NCBI GenBank assembly: GCA_963782465.1 | Contig: CAWAJR010000005.1 | Coordinates: forward strand, 744,001 to 808,000 | Reading direction: 5' to 3' | DNA: 64,000 bases | DNA from: JAODBJ01 sp963782465 | GTDB taxonomy: Bacteria; Actinomycetota; Acidimicrobiia; IMCC26256; PALSA-610 | In this document: piece by piece, positions 33,675-43,631 of the stretch | Position numbering within the stretch: the stretch's first letter is position 1 | Layout of the letters: the number at the start of each line of letters is the position of its first letter | The notes under the pieces: generated by a model | The model's input: the letters and a program-made list of their open reading frames with translations, nothing else | The model's database searches: none | What the model was told of the DNA's origin: nothing | Program-made: the position numbers and the translations under genes

Positions 33675-34013
33675 TGGTCGCGCTCGCAGGCTCGCCGCTC
33701 CTGCGAGTTCGCTGCTCCTCCGTCGCGGCCGCTCACCGCCCCTGCCCACGCTGTCCCGACATGCCAGTTGGTCGCGCTCGCAGGCTCGGCCGCTCCTGCG
33801 AGTTCGCTGCTCCTCCGTCGCGGCCGCTCACCGCGTTTCTGGTCGCGCTCGCAGGCTCGCCGCTCCGGCGAGTTCGCTGCTCCTCCGTCGCGGCCGCTCA
33901 CCGCGTTTCTGGTCGCGCTCGCAGGCTCGCCGCGTTGTCTGGTCGCGCTCGCAGGCTCGCCGCTCCGGCGAGTTCGCTGCTCCTCCGTCGCGGCCGAACG
34001 CAGGCTCGCCGCG
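33675..34013. repeat. Array of about 70-bp palindromic intergenic repeats
   Basis: Five full or partial copies begin GGTCGCGCTCGCAGGCTCG at about 33676, 33770, 33841, 33911 and 33941, with a partial sixth ending near 34013. Each full unit continues through GAGTTCGCTGCTCCTCCG to GCGGCCGCTCACCGC. A hairpin is kept in two forms: CTCGCAGG/CCTGCGAG in the first two copies and CTCGCCG/CGGCGAG in the third and fifth. No gene is seen between rpsF and 34171. It resembles REP-type elements and is not a CRISPR. Confidence 0.85.
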
Positions 34014-34170
34014 GGGTTGTTTCGGGGGTGTGACGATTGCCCGGACGGTGGCGCCGGCCGTATTGGCCGACTTCGTTCCGCGGCATAACATGCGCCTTCT
34101 CGCCCGAGCCGGATCGCTCGACGTGGGTGTAACGAGCGAACCCGGGACGGGAACACCCTTGGGGGCAGCC

Positions 34171-35274
34171 ATGGTGGGCACTGGTAGGCGCGTGAGCGTC
34201 GGCATCGCGCTTGCGGTAGGTCTTCTCGTCGCGGCCGTCGGGATCCCTACGGCGGCAGCGCAAACCTCGGCCGGTGATCTGACCCTGCACATCGGGTCGC
34301 GGTCGGCGTTCTTCCAGTACACGCCGCCGGACAGCACGACCCTGACCCAGTCGATGCCGAGCGGGACACAGTGCGGCGGCACATTCGCCGCCTCGCCCGA
34401 CCTGGTCGACGTTTCGGCGTCGGCACCCGAAGGGGCGACGCTCGGTCGCTGGCAGGGCAAGTTGGGCGTCTGCTTCCAAGACCCCGCGCGCAGTCCCCGT
34501 TCGGGTCGGATCGACGGCGACAAGGGTGAGGCGCTCACCTTCCAGCTCGGTACCGACCCCAGCCTCGCCAACGTGGAGATCCAGAGCGCCGACCTCCACG
34601 TTTCGGGGCAGGGAACCCTCACCGCCAACGCCTACCTCGGCACCACCATGGTGGGTACCGCCACCATCGATTCGGCCACCACGCCGCCGCAGGGCACCGG
34701 CCGGCTCGCCAACAAGTACGTCCTGACCCTCGCCCCCGACGCGGTCTTCGACCGCGTCGTGCTCACGGCGGGCGCGGGGAGTTACTACGGGGTCATCGGG
34801 TCGAAGAAGTCGGGCGACACGGTGTTCCACCTCGAGTCGACGGGCGGAACGCTGGATCCCGGTCAGACCGCGCCGCCGGCAAGCGGGGGCGGCGCCACCG
34901 CGACGTTGACGTTCGACAACGGGCCGGCACCGATCAACTACAACCTCGTCGTCTTCAACGACCCCGACGGCACGCACAACGTCGAGCTGACGAAGCCATC
35001 CGACCCGTCGCAACGCTTCACGATGGTGATCGATTGGGGGAACGAGCCGTTCTGCGACTTCACCCACGGCTTGTGCCCGCACACACAGATCGACTTCGAC
35101 GACAGCGGCCCGATGCCGCCACAGGACGCGCAGTTGTGCGGTGTCGGCGAGCCGAACGCGACCGTCATGTGGTGCATCAGCGATCAGCACTACACGATCG
35201 TCCAGGGCAACCCGCAGCAGGTCCACCTGGTGGAGACCTTCTCGGGTTGGGGCGACACTCACTGGTTCCGTTGA
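34171..35274 (+). CDS. Secreted protein of unknown function
   Basis: A 367-aa exported protein. A clear signal peptide covers about residues 1-30 (RRVSVGIALAVGLLVAAVGIPTAAAQ). The mature part is rich in Thr, Gly and Asp and looks mostly beta: DLTLHIGSRSAFFQYTPPDS, YVLTLAPDAVFDRVVLTAGAGSYYGVIG, and a C-terminal region with several cysteines (EPFCDFTHGLCPHTQ, AQLCGVGEPNATVMWC). I do not recognise a family; an adhesin-like or cell-surface beta-sandwich is possible. ATG 34171 is chosen as the start of the signal peptide; the frame is open to 34030. Its stop is 9 bp from the converging cyclase gene. Confidence 0.65.
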   Translation: MVGTGRRVSVGIALAVGLLVAAVGIPTAAAQTSAGDLTLHIGSRSAFFQYTPPDSTTLTQSMPSGTQCGGTFAASPDLVDVSASAPEGATLGRWQGKLGVCFQDPARSPRSGRIDGDKGEALTFQLGTDPSLANVEIQSADLHVSGQGTLTANAYLGTTMVGTATIDSATTPPQGTGRLANKYVLTLAPDAVFDRVVLTAGAGSYYGVIGSKKSGDTVFHLESTGGTLDPGQTAPPASGGGATATLTFDNGPAPINYNLVVFNDPDGTHNVELTKPSDPSQRFTMVIDWGNEPFCDFTHGLCPHTQIDFDDSGPMPPQDAQLCGVGEPNATVMWCISDQHYTIVQGNPQQVHLVETFSGWGDTHWFR

Positions 35275-35283
35275 GCCGGCCGT

Positions 35284-38200
35284 TCAGCCCGGGAGCAACG
35301 CGGGCACACGGAGCACGTCGAGGGACGCGAGCCGTTCGAGGTGTGTCGCGCCGGCAGCCGCCGGTCGGTCGTTGAGCGCGTCGCGCAGCACTTCGACGAG
35401 CGCCTCCTCGTAGACCGATCCACCGGCTCGGGCGACGTCTCGCGCCTCGTCGAGAATGCGAATGGCGCTCGCCGGGCCGGAGAGGAGCGCGGTGGCAGCA
35501 GCGCGAACGCGTAGCAGCGCCGGCGTGAACGTGGCCGAACCGCCGAGCGCGCTCTCGACCGAGAGGGCGACATCGGCGAGCGCCAGCGCCTCTTCCACGC
35601 GGCCTTGACGGAGGCGCAGCTCGGCCCGGCGAACGTCGGCTTCGAGGCCTTCGCCGCGGGCGCCGATCGAGTCGAACTGTTGTTGCGCGCTGTCGAAGAG
35701 TTCGCCCGCGAGCTCGAAGTCGTCGCGTGCGGCCGCCACCCGCCCTTCCAGGAGGGTCGCGAACGCGAGGCCCGACGTGAAGCCCGCGGCGCGGCACACG
35801 CGCGACACCGACACGAGCAGGTCGGCGGCTTCATCGAGGCGTCCCTGGTTCACGAGGACTTCCGCGGTGTTGCAGCGCGCCATTGCCGCCTGCACGACGT
35901 TGCCGGTGCGTTCCATCGCGTTCGCGGCCCGCTCGTAGAACGCGATGGCATCGCGCCAACGACCGTCGTATTGCGCCTCGACGCCGAGGTTCCCGAGCAC
36001 GATCGCTTGCGAGGCGAGATCGTCGAGCTCGATGAAGATCTCGAGCGCCTGCTCCACATGCACCATGAGCTCCGGCCGGCCCAGATCGAGGTACGCCCAG
36101 TCGAGGGTCATGTAGGCGCGAGCGAGTGCGTCGCGCTCTCCCGACGCGGTCGCGTCGTCGATCGCGGTCCGCGCGAGCCGTACCGCTTCGGCGTGACGAC
36201 CCTGGGCCTGGCGCAATGACGCCTCCCACCCGACCACGCGAGCGCGCACCGCGACATCTTCCTGATCATCCGCGCCTTCGAGCAGTTTCGCGGCTCGGCG
36301 GACGAACCGCACCGCGGCGGCATACCGACCTTGGCGCTCGTTCGCACGGGATCGGCGCAACAACACTTCGGCCCGGCGGCGGTCGGTGCCGACGAGCCGT
36401 TGGGCGTGGCTGTACGCGTCGGAGGCCGCGTCGAACCGCCCGACGATCTCGCGCGCGTCGCCGAGACTCGTCCAGATGTCGGCAACGCGCTCGTCACCAA
36501 GGTCGTCGATGTTCCGAGCCGCGGTCAGTGCCCGTTCGTAGTGCACCGCCGCCTCGACGGGTGCATAGGCCGCGGCGGCGCGCGCGCCGGCGAGCGTCGC
36601 GTACCCCCAGGCCGATCGCCAGAGCCGAGCTTCGAGGAAGTGGAACGAGCAGAGTTCCGCGTAGCGGTTCTTGTCGGGTTGCGCCATGCGTTCGAGCGCC
36701 AGCCCGGCCCTTTCGTGCAACTCCCGACGGCGGCTGAACGAGAGCGTCTCGTACACGACGTCACGCGCCAGCGCGTGGCGGAACGTGATGCGACCGTCGT
36801 CGACCGGCGAGAGGAAGTCGCCCAGCGCGTCGAGGCTGCCGCTGTCGAGTTCCCGCGCCTCCGCCCCCAGCACCTCGAGGAGGGCGTCGAGCCGGAACGT
36901 CCGGCCGAGGACGGCGGCGAAACCCAGCAGGCGCCGCGAGAGCGGGGGGAGGCGATCGATGTCGGCGAGGATCGCCGCGTTCAACGATTCGGGAAGTTCG
37001 TCGATGCCCGTCTCGCGTACGGCGCGCAGCAGCTCTTCGCACGAGAGCGGGCTGCCGTCGCAACGCTCGATGAGCCGGTCGACTTCGAACGGCAGCAGCG
37101 GCGCGGCATCCGTCGCGGCGGCCACCAGGCCCTCGAGCGCGTCGCGCGACAGCGGCGGGAGCGTCAACACCTCCTCGCCGGCGACGTCGTCGCCGCCCGG
37201 ACGTTCCGCAACGCACACCAACCACGCGCAGCGCGCGGCCGCGGCGGTCACGCGTGCGACCAGTTCGCGCGACGCGTCGTCGAACCAGTGGAAGTCGTCG
37301 AAGAGCAGGCATGTGCCGGGCGGCGCCAGTTGGACCAGCAGTTCGACGACCGCGTCGACGACGCGCTCGCGACGGAACACCGCATCCAGTGCCCGCGTCT
37401 GGTCGGTGTCGGGCACCTCGATCGCGAGCACGACACCCAGCAGCGGCAACGCATCGAGCAATCCGGGCGCCCGCTCCGCGACCGCCTGCCGCAACGCGTC
37501 GGCCGACGTGGCGTTGGCCCGCAGCCCGAGTAGCGAGCGCAGCAGTAACCGGAACGGCAGGTACGGCGTCGACGTGGCGTACGGCTCGCCCGCCGCGACC
37601 AGGAAGGCGGCGGGATCGACACTTCGGGCGACCTCGTCGACCAGGCGCGACTTGCCGAGACCGGTGGCACCGACGATGCGAATCGCGCTCCCCTGGCCGG
37701 CACCCGCGGCGACCAGCCGTTCCCGCATGGTGTCGAACTCGGTCTGGCGGCCGGTGAAGGGCATCGTGCCCGTCGCCCGCCGGCGCGCGTCGAGAACGCG
37801 ACCGACCGTGAAGGCGTGGATGTCTTCGGTCTTGCCTTTCACCTTGAACGGTTCGAGCGCATGGACCGTGAAGCGGGTCGCGGCACGATCGAGCGCGGCG
37901 GGCGTCGCGATCAGCTGGCCCGGTTCTGCCCGCGCCATGAGCCGCGCCGCGAGGTTCACGGTGTCGCCCATCACGGTGTAGGTACGGCGCCACGCGGTGC
38001 CGACCTCACCGGCAAAGACATGTCCGCGATGCACGCCGGCGCGAACCGAAACCGCATGCCGCCGGCGCACCACGTTCGAGAGCGTGCGGAGCACCCGGCC
38101 TTCGTCGTCCTCCTGCGTCGACGGGGCGCCGGCGACGAGGATCACCTTGCCGCCGTCGTCGTCGACGTCGGTCGCGAGGAATGTCACGTCCTCTGCGGCC

Positions 38201-39056
38201 GCCTCGGCCTGCACGCACGCGATGAGTTCGCCGAGCGCGAGCGCCGTTTGTTGCGGCCCCGCTCGGGCGACCAACTCGTCGGTGCCGGCGAAGCGCAGGA
38301 ACCCAACCGTCACGGTTCGGTGCTCGGCATCGATGGGACCGGCGAGAAGCCGGCTGCGCAGCCGCAACGGCAACGCCTGCGCGACGACGTCGTCGTCGAC
38401 GCGGCGCGCCGCGACCGGCTCGATGGCGGTGACCGCGAACCGGCGGGGGTGGATCAGCCGCCCGGAGTCCCGCGCGTCGCCGACCATGCTTGGTGGGAGG
38501 TGTGCGGCTGTCGCCTCGCTGACCACGATCTCGCCCGCGTTGGCGACGTGCTCCATGCGCACCGTCTGCGAGGCGGCGGGCCCGAAACGAGGAACTCACG
38601 GTGCGATTCACCGACGCGGAAGAAGTCGAACGTGCCGGTGTGCACGCCGAGCGACATGCGCAGGCGCACCGTGCCCGAAGACGTGAGCACACGGCTGGCG
38701 GCGCGCAGGGCCGCTCGCATCTCGATGGCGGCGATGACCCCTCGGCGAGTGTGGTCGTCACCGTCGAACCAGAGCAGAAGCGCGTCGCCGCCGAACTTCA
38801 GCAGTCCTCCGCCACGTTCGTGCGCGACACCGAGCAGCCGCCCGAAGCGGTCGGCGAGGACGGCCGTCAGTTCCTCGGCCCCGATGCGCCCGCGGCGCGC
38901 GAGGCGCTCGGAAAGATTGGTGAAGCCGCTGATGTCGGCGAAGCAGAGCGTGCCTTCACGAGCGAGGGACGTGGCGCTCGGGTCGGAAGCGGCCCATTCG
39001 AGCGCGAGGCGCGGCTGGTATGCCGCCAGTCGATCGGCTGCCCCGCCCAGTTCCAA
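35284..39056 (-). CDS. Two-domain class III nucleotidyl cyclase with AAA NTPase and TPR region, frameshifted in this sequence
   Basis: The layout is cyclase C1, cyclase C2, NTPase, helical repeats, as in soluble adenylyl cyclases. C1 (about 30-200) keeps both metal aspartates (FADISGFT and FGGDALLLWF). C2 (about 240-410) has lost the first (GFLRFAG) but keeps YTVMGDTVNLAARLM. The NTPase has Walker A GATGLGKSRL and LLFDDFHW (Walker B). TPR-like helices fill the last about 550 residues. The frame breaks at about 38577: one G restores FLVSGPAASQTVRMEHVANAGEIVVS and gives about 1257 aa. The start is TTG 39056 after GAGGTGGGCGAGC. It probably makes cAMP; the signal sensed is unknown. Confidence 0.82.
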
Positions 39057-39120
39057 GCTCGCCCACCTCTTCGGCTTCGGCGGTAAGGCTACGCGACGGG
39101 GTTACCGGACGGTCCGCGGC

Positions 39121-39609
39121 TCAGTGCCGCTCGACGCGTTCGATGCCGCTCCCCGCGCGCCAGTGCTCGATGAGGAGATGGTCGGGTGGGTCACCGATTC
39201 GCGTGAGCACCATCTCGGCGACGTCGACCCGGAAGAGGTGGAACTCGCCGGGCGGCTCCTGTCCGGTCGCGTCGGCGTTGGCATGGGAAAAGTTCGCGAT
39301 CTCGTCCGGGTCGGTCACTTCGATCGCCCGCCCTGCGATCTTCGCGTCGCCGATCTTCAACTCGGGATCGACGGTGGCGCTGTGCAGCGCCAGCCGCCCA
39401 TCGCGCTGCAGGTCGCGCGCTTTCACGGCTCCGTACATCGACCCGAGGAACAGCTCACCACCGTAGAAATCCGCCTCGGTGCCACTGATGCGGGGTGAAC
39501 CGTCGCGCCGGAGGGTCGCCATCGTCTTGTGCTTCCCGGCCTCGAAGCTGGCCCGGACCGCGGCAGCCAGCGCCGGTGCCTCCGCTTCGGCCGCTGACCA
39601 CGTCACCAT
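39121..39609 (-). CDS. Pyridoxamine 5'-phosphate oxidase-family protein
   Basis: A 162-aa split-barrel protein: ASFEAGKHKTMATLRRDGSPRISGTEADFYGGELFLGSMYGAVKARDLQRDGRLALHS is the usual PNPOx/F420-binding start, and DPDEIANFSHAN with EFHLFRVDVAEMVLTRIG follows. Such proteins bind FMN or F420 and often reduce small molecules. It is divergent from a TetR regulator across 53 bp containing a palindromic operator, so it is very probably controlled by that regulator. The start is ATG 39609. Confidence 0.82.
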   Translation of the reverse strand: MVTWSAAEAEAPALAAAVRASFEAGKHKTMATLRRDGSPRISGTEADFYGGELFLGSMYGAVKARDLQRDGRLALHSATVDPELKIGDAKIAGRAIEVTDPDEIANFSHANADATGQEPPGEFHLFRVDVAEMVLTRIGDPPDHLLIEHWRAGSGIERVERH

Positions 39610-39624
39610 GGCGGCGATGTTACT

Positions 39625-39640
39625 AAATGATCATTCATTT
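39625..39640. promoter_or_regulatory. Putative TetR operator
   Basis: AATGATCATT (39626-39635) is a perfect palindrome and AAATG/CATTT (39625-39629 and 39636-39640) form overlapping arms. It lies in an A+T-rich gap, 10 bp upstream of a TATGCT box that precedes the tetR GTG by 6 nt. Confidence 0.55.
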
Positions 39641-39662
39641 ATAAACACCCTATGCTGCGCCG

Positions 39663-40244
39663 GTGCCCCGCCCCCGCACGGTCAGCGACGACGCGATCCT
39701 TGACGCGACGATCCAGGCGGTCGGGCGGCACGGGCCGGGGCGGATGACGCTGGCCGACGTCGCCGAGCACGCCCACCTCTCACCGGCGGCGATCCTGGCC
39801 CGCTTCGGGTCGAAGCACGCGCTCCTCCTGGCCGTGTCGGCTCGTTCGACGGCCCAGGTGAGCGAAGCATTCGACGCCGCCCTCGGCCGGTGGCCGTCGC
39901 CGCTACGGGCGTTGACGGCAGTCCTCGAGCAGACGGTCGACGGGATCACCACCCCGGCGACGCTCGCCAACCATGTCGCGTTCCTGCAACTCGACCTGCT
40001 CGACCCGGAGCTCGGCGCGCAGGCGCGGGCGCACGCTCGCGCGCTGCAGCGCAGCATCGCACGAACGCTCGACGCCGCCGTCGCCGCGCGGGAGCTCACA
40101 CCGACCGACACGAAGCGGCTGGCTCGCATGATCTACACGACCTTCAACGGGGCTCTCGTGTCGTGGGCGGTCACCGGCCGCGGCAACGTCCGGCGTTGGC
40201 TACGCCAGGAAATCGAGTTCGCCCTCGGGCCGTACCGCGCGTGA
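39663..40244 (+). CDS. TetR-family transcriptional regulator
   Basis: A 193-aa regulator. The helix-turn-helix is at about 10-55 (DDAILDATIQAVGRHGPGRMTLADVAEHAHLSPAAILARFGSKHALLLAV), with a helical ligand-binding domain after it. It should act as a dimer repressor of itself and the divergent PNPOx gene. GTG 39663 follows TATGCT by exactly 6 nt, the same arrangement as the ArsR-type gene at 20184, pointing to a leaderless mRNA. The inducer is unknown. Confidence 0.9.
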   Translation: MPRPRTVSDDAILDATIQAVGRHGPGRMTLADVAEHAHLSPAAILARFGSKHALLLAVSARSTAQVSEAFDAALGRWPSPLRALTAVLEQTVDGITTPATLANHVAFLQLDLLDPELGAQARAHARALQRSIARTLDAAVAARELTPTDTKRLARMIYTTFNGALVSWAVTGRGNVRRWLRQEIEFALGPYRA

Positions 40245-40262
40245 CTGCAGCGGGGCACGCGA

Positions 40263-40793
40263 TCAACCGCACGCGCCGAGGTTGCCTCCGGGCAGCTGCT
40301 GGTGCAGTGTCTCGAGCGCGAACCGCCACGACCGCCCCGGTGGGTACACCGGACAATGCGCGACGTCGCCCCGGCACGGCACCATCTGCGTTTGGGCCAG
40401 GCGATGCCCACTGCTGTCGAACCAGGCAATGTCGAGCGCGGTGACGGTCCCCGACATCGTGAACGCGTCGTTCGACATCGACGGCGACACGAACAGCATC
40501 CCGCCGTACGGCCCGAGGTCGGCCGTGCCCATCAACCCGCGTTCGCGCTCGGCCTGCGAGTCGGCGATCACGACGCGGACACAGCGCGTGCCCACCCCCA
40601 CACGCGTCGCCGTGAGCGCCGGGAACGGTGGCTGCGCCGGCGCCGCGCCGCGCAACGCAGCCTGCAACGGCGCGGCAATCGGCGGTGCATCGACCGTCGA
40701 ACCATGCACGTACACCGCGATCGCAACCGCGAGCAGCACCGCCCCGAGCACGATCGCGAACCCGCCCACGACGAGGCGGGCACGCGACTTCAC
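40263..40793 (-). CDS. Membrane-anchored DUF192 protein
   Basis: A 176-aa protein with one N-terminal hydrophobic helix (LVVGGFAIVLGAVLLAVAIAVYV) and a C-terminal DUF192 domain: CVRVVIADSQAERERGLMGTADLGPYGGMLFVSPSMSNDAFTMSGTVTALDIAWFDSSGHRLAQTQMVPC. The RGLMG...GMLFV pattern is the family signature; function is not known. It starts at GTG 40793, whose last two bases and the next form the panB stop (GTGA), so it is co-translated with panB, though no link to pantothenate synthesis is known. Confidence 0.82.
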   Translation of the reverse strand: MKSRARLVVGGFAIVLGAVLLAVAIAVYVHGSTVDAPPIAAPLQAALRGAAPAQPPFPALTATRVGVGTRCVRVVIADSQAERERGLMGTADLGPYGGMLFVSPSMSNDAFTMSGTVTALDIAWFDSSGHRLAQTQMVPCRGDVAHCPVYPPGRSWRFALETLHQQLPGGNLGACG

Positions 40794-41659
40794 GTAGTGG
40801 TGGCGCCGTAGAGCCCGAGCGCGTCGGCCATCTGGTCGGTCATGTGGTACGTCTCGTCGCTCGACGGGAACGTGCCCGAACGGACGTCGGCCACGAACTG
40901 GCTGATCGCTTCCGTCGCCTCGAACTCCTGTGCCGCGTAACTGCGCACGAACTTCGGCATGCGGTGACCGGGCGCCGAGAAACCGAGCAGGTCGTGGTAC
41001 ACGAGGACCTGGCCGTCGCAATGCCGGCCGGCACCGATCCCGATCGTCGGGACCGGGATCGAGTCGGTGATCATGCGCGCCACGCCGTCGGGAACGCACT
41101 CGAGCACGATCGCGAAACAACCCGCTTCAGCCAGCGCCACCGCGTCGTCGACGAGCGCGCGGGCCGCGTCGAGTTGCTTGCCCTGCACCTTGAACCCACC
41201 GATCGAGTGGATCGACTGTGGGGTGAGGCCGATGTGGCCCATCACGGGGATCTCCGCGTCGAGGATCGCCTGTACTGCGCCGACCCGTTTCCGCCCGCCT
41301 TCGAGCTTCACCGCGCCCGCGCCGGCGCGTACGAGTGTCGCGGCATTGCGGACCGTCTCCTCGTTGCTCACGTGGTAGCTGAGCCACGGGAGGTCGCCCA
41401 CGATCAACGCGTTCGGTTTCGCCCGGGACACCGCGCCGACGTGGTGCGCCATGTCGGCCGTCGTGACCTGCAACGTGTTGTCGTACCCGAGGACGACCAT
41501 CGCCACGGAATCACCGACCAGGATCATGTCGGCGCCGGCGGCGTCGACCACCCGGGCCGACGGTGCGTCGTACGCGGTGACCATGACCAAAGGGGTGTCG
41601 CCGTGCTTGGCGGACATGACTGCGGGCGCGGTCATCGTGACCGAGCGGCTCGTGGCCAT
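40790..41659 (-). CDS. panB: 3-methyl-2-oxobutanoate hydroxymethyltransferase
   Basis: A 289-aa PanB, the first enzyme of pantothenate synthesis, which transfers a hydroxymethyl group from methylene-tetrahydrofolate to ketoisovalerate. VMVTAYDAPSARVVDAAGADMILVGDSVAMVVLGYDNTLQVT, GAVKLEGG, PVMGHIGLTPQSIHSIGGFKVQGK, LECVP and the GIGAGRHCDGQVLVYHDLLG block are all conserved; DSV holds the metal-binding Asp. ATG 41659 has GGAGGG upstream; the open frame runs further to 41953 without homology. panC and panD are not in the window. Confidence 0.95.
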   Translation of the reverse strand: MATSRSVTMTAPAVMSAKHGDTPLVMVTAYDAPSARVVDAAGADMILVGDSVAMVVLGYDNTLQVTTADMAHHVGAVSRAKPNALIVGDLPWLSYHVSNEETVRNAATLVRAGAGAVKLEGGRKRVGAVQAILDAEIPVMGHIGLTPQSIHSIGGFKVQGKQLDAARALVDDAVALAEAGCFAIVLECVPDGVARMITDSIPVPTIGIGAGRHCDGQVLVYHDLLGFSAPGHRMPKFVRSYAAQEFEATEAISQFVADVRSGTFPSSDETYHMTDQMADALGLYGATTT

Positions 41660-41791
41660 CACATTCCCTCCACCGTCCAGGGCACATTCGGCTCCCGGCA
41701 GCACGAGCAGCGTACCCGGTCCCGGGGCGGCCCGGACGGGGCGCGAAAGAAGCGCTGGCGTCGTTGGTACGGGTTCCCTAACGTCGGCCAC

Positions 41792-41986
41792 ATGACCGAA
41801 CGCGCGTGCGAGAACTGCGCCGTGGTCGACGACGAACTCGTGCTCGTTCGCCGGGTCTACGTCACCCCCGAGGCGTGGGACCGCCCCGCCTCCTACGACG
41901 TGGTCGACGAGATCGAACTCTGGTGCATCTCCTGCCTTTCGCAGTACCCCCATGAGCTCGTGACCGACACCGACGAGGAGGACTAG
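41792..41986 (+). CDS. Small CxxC zinc-ribbon-like protein
   Basis: A 64-aa protein with two CxxC pairs, ACENCAVVDD at the start and WCISCLSQYP near the end, spaced to bind one zinc ion. The middle (LVLVRRVYVTPEAWDRPASYDVVDEIEL) is unassigned. A TAACGT box lies 7 nt before the ATG, so the transcript may be leaderless. It overlaps the end of the converging glycosyltransferase gene by 4 bp. Function unknown. Confidence 0.65.
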   Translation: MTERACENCAVVDDELVLVRRVYVTPEAWDRPASYDVVDEIELWCISCLSQYPHELVTDTDEED

Positions 41987-43194
41987 AAGGGTGTTGCGGC
42001 TCGTTTCGCGACCTCTCCCACGAGGTCGGTGAACCGGGCGGCGATCGGCTGCCAGTCGTAGCGTTCGCTCACCGCGACGCGCCCGGCCGATACGAGCGAC
42101 TCACGCCTGGCCGGATCGGCGAATAGGTCGAGCAACGCCGCGGCGAAATCCTCGGCGGTGTCGGCGACGAGTACCTCGCGTCCCGGTACGAGGTCGAGCC
42201 CTTCGACACCCTTGGTCGTCGACACGACCGGGGTTCCGAGCGCGAGGGACTCCAACACCTTCAATCGCGTGCCGCCACCGCGCCGCAACGGCACAACGCT
42301 CACCGCCGACGCCGCGATGGCACCGGCGATGTCTTCCAGGTACCCCGTGTACTCGATGTGCGGGCCGCGCGGCAGCGCGTCGACGACCCCGTCGTTGCGG
42401 CCCGTGACTCGCAGCCGGCAGCTCGGCACGACCGCGGCGACGAGCGGGAGCACGTGCTCGGCGAACCACTCCACCGCTTCCCGGTTGAGCACGAACGTCG
42501 GGGAGCCGGCGTAGATCATCGAACCGGGCACCGGCGCGGTCGCGTGATCCGCGGTGTCGCGCGCGTGCACGCCGTTCGGCACCACGACGACGCGGGCCGC
42601 AGGAAGCAATCGCCGCGCGACGTCGCGTTCTTCTTCGGAGACCGCCGTGGTCAGGTCGAATTCCGTGAGCAGCACCCGCATGTAGCGCTGCACCTTCCAC
42701 CAGCTCAGCGCGTCGCGGAGACGACCAAAGCGCCCTCCCGATTCGCTCGTCTCACGCAGCCCGGTGAGCTCGACGTCTTCGAGCACGCGCGGGAGTTGCC
42801 GGAATGGCCGGAGGTATTGCGCGACGTGGACCTCGACGGCGACCGCGGCGGCGTAACCGCGTTCGGCGACGAGCCGCCCCACCATCTGTTCCATCGCGGG
42901 TGTGCGGGTCGCGACGACCGCCCGCGGGAGCGGGTGCAGGTACGCGGCCAGCGCCCGCGGGCTGCGCCGTTCGAACGGCCGGCCGATGACGACCTCGACC
43001 CGCTCGCAACGCTCGCGAACGGCGTCAACCGCCTCGGCGGTCACCGGTTCGTCGCACAGCGCGACGAGGTCGACGTCGAAGCGTTCGCGCAGGCCGTCGA
43101 GGAAGGCCCATTGCCGTTGCCTGATCCCGTTGTCGGCCGGGAACGGGAACCAGGTCGTCACCACGAGTACCCGCGGCCGATGCTCGCCGCCCAT
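41983..43194 (-). CDS. Glycosyltransferase family 4 protein
   Basis: A 403-aa GT-B-fold glycosyltransferase. The N-terminal domain opens RPRVLVVTTWFPFPADNGIRQRQWAFLDGLRERFDVDLVAL, and the C-terminal donor-binding half has VVVPNGV, MIYAGSPTF, EYTGYLEDI, VSVVPLRRGGGTRLKVLESLALGTPVVSTTKGVEGL, the typical GT4 E-x7-E region. It transfers a sugar from a nucleotide donor, probably to a cell-envelope glycan. ATG 43194 follows the stop of the DUF5318 gene by 17 bp; the two may be co-transcribed. Acceptor unknown. Confidence 0.87.
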   Translation of the reverse strand: MGGEHRPRVLVVTTWFPFPADNGIRQRQWAFLDGLRERFDVDLVALCDEPVTAEAVDAVRERCERVEVVIGRPFERRSPRALAAYLHPLPRAVVATRTPAMEQMVGRLVAERGYAAAVAVEVHVAQYLRPFRQLPRVLEDVELTGLRETSESGGRFGRLRDALSWWKVQRYMRVLLTEFDLTTAVSEEERDVARRLLPAARVVVVPNGVHARDTADHATAPVPGSMIYAGSPTFVLNREAVEWFAEHVLPLVAAVVPSCRLRVTGRNDGVVDALPRGPHIEYTGYLEDIAGAIAASAVSVVPLRRGGGTRLKVLESLALGTPVVSTTKGVEGLDLVPGREVLVADTAEDFAAALLDLFADPARRESLVSAGRVAVSERYDWQPIAARFTDLVGEVAKRAATPF

Positions 43195-43211
43195 GCGCTG
43201 TTGAGCCGCCG

Positions 43212-43574
43212 TCAGCTCGCGTGCAACCGACCGTGCAGCGACGAGCGCCGCAGGTGGTTCCAGCGGCATTCCGTGCACACCTCGACGTCGTAACAGGCGA
43301 ACTCGTCGTGGCGCGCACCGAGCCGCGCCAGCTCGTCGAGCGAGATGCACCGGCCGTTCGCCTGCTTCAGATTGTCGCCGTACACGTAGGACACGACGCG
43401 CAGGTCGACGCTGCCGCACACGGGACAGTCGTCGGAGGTGGGCAACCCGATGTTGCGGGCGGCTCGCACCAGTTCGGGATGTGCATCACACACGTCGATG
43501 CGGTTCAGCGCCCCCCGGCGGAAATCGCGCAGTACTGCACGGCGAGCGAGTGCGTAATCGGTGACGCGACGCAC
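43212..43574 (-). CDS. DUF5318-like zinc-ribbon protein
   Basis: A 120-aa protein: VTDYALARRAVLRDFRRGALNRIDVCDAHPELVRAARNIGLPTSDDCPVCGSVDLRVVSYVYGDNLKQANGRC, ending CTECRWNHL. Two CxxC pairs could bind zinc. The pattern fits the actinobacterial DUF5318 family, whose genes lie near ino1 and the rpsF block in mycobacteria. GTG 43574 is chosen because TACACT lies 7 nt upstream; the longer frame to 43664 runs through the PadR operator. Function unknown. It is divergent from padR. Confidence 0.75.
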   Translation of the reverse strand: MRRVTDYALARRAVLRDFRRGALNRIDVCDAHPELVRAARNIGLPTSDDCPVCGSVDLRVVSYVYGDNLKQANGRCISLDELARLGARHDEFACYDVEVCTECRWNHLRRSSLHGRLHAS

Positions 43575-43631
43575 GCCCGCAAGTGTAAGGGCACGGATGC
43601 GCCTCGCCCGCGAGGGCTCCGACGCTTGCAT

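Noticed and set aside
33675..34013. CRISPR array
   Set aside because: Units are about 70 bp, variable, nearly contiguous and palindromic, with no regular unique spacers and no cas genes.
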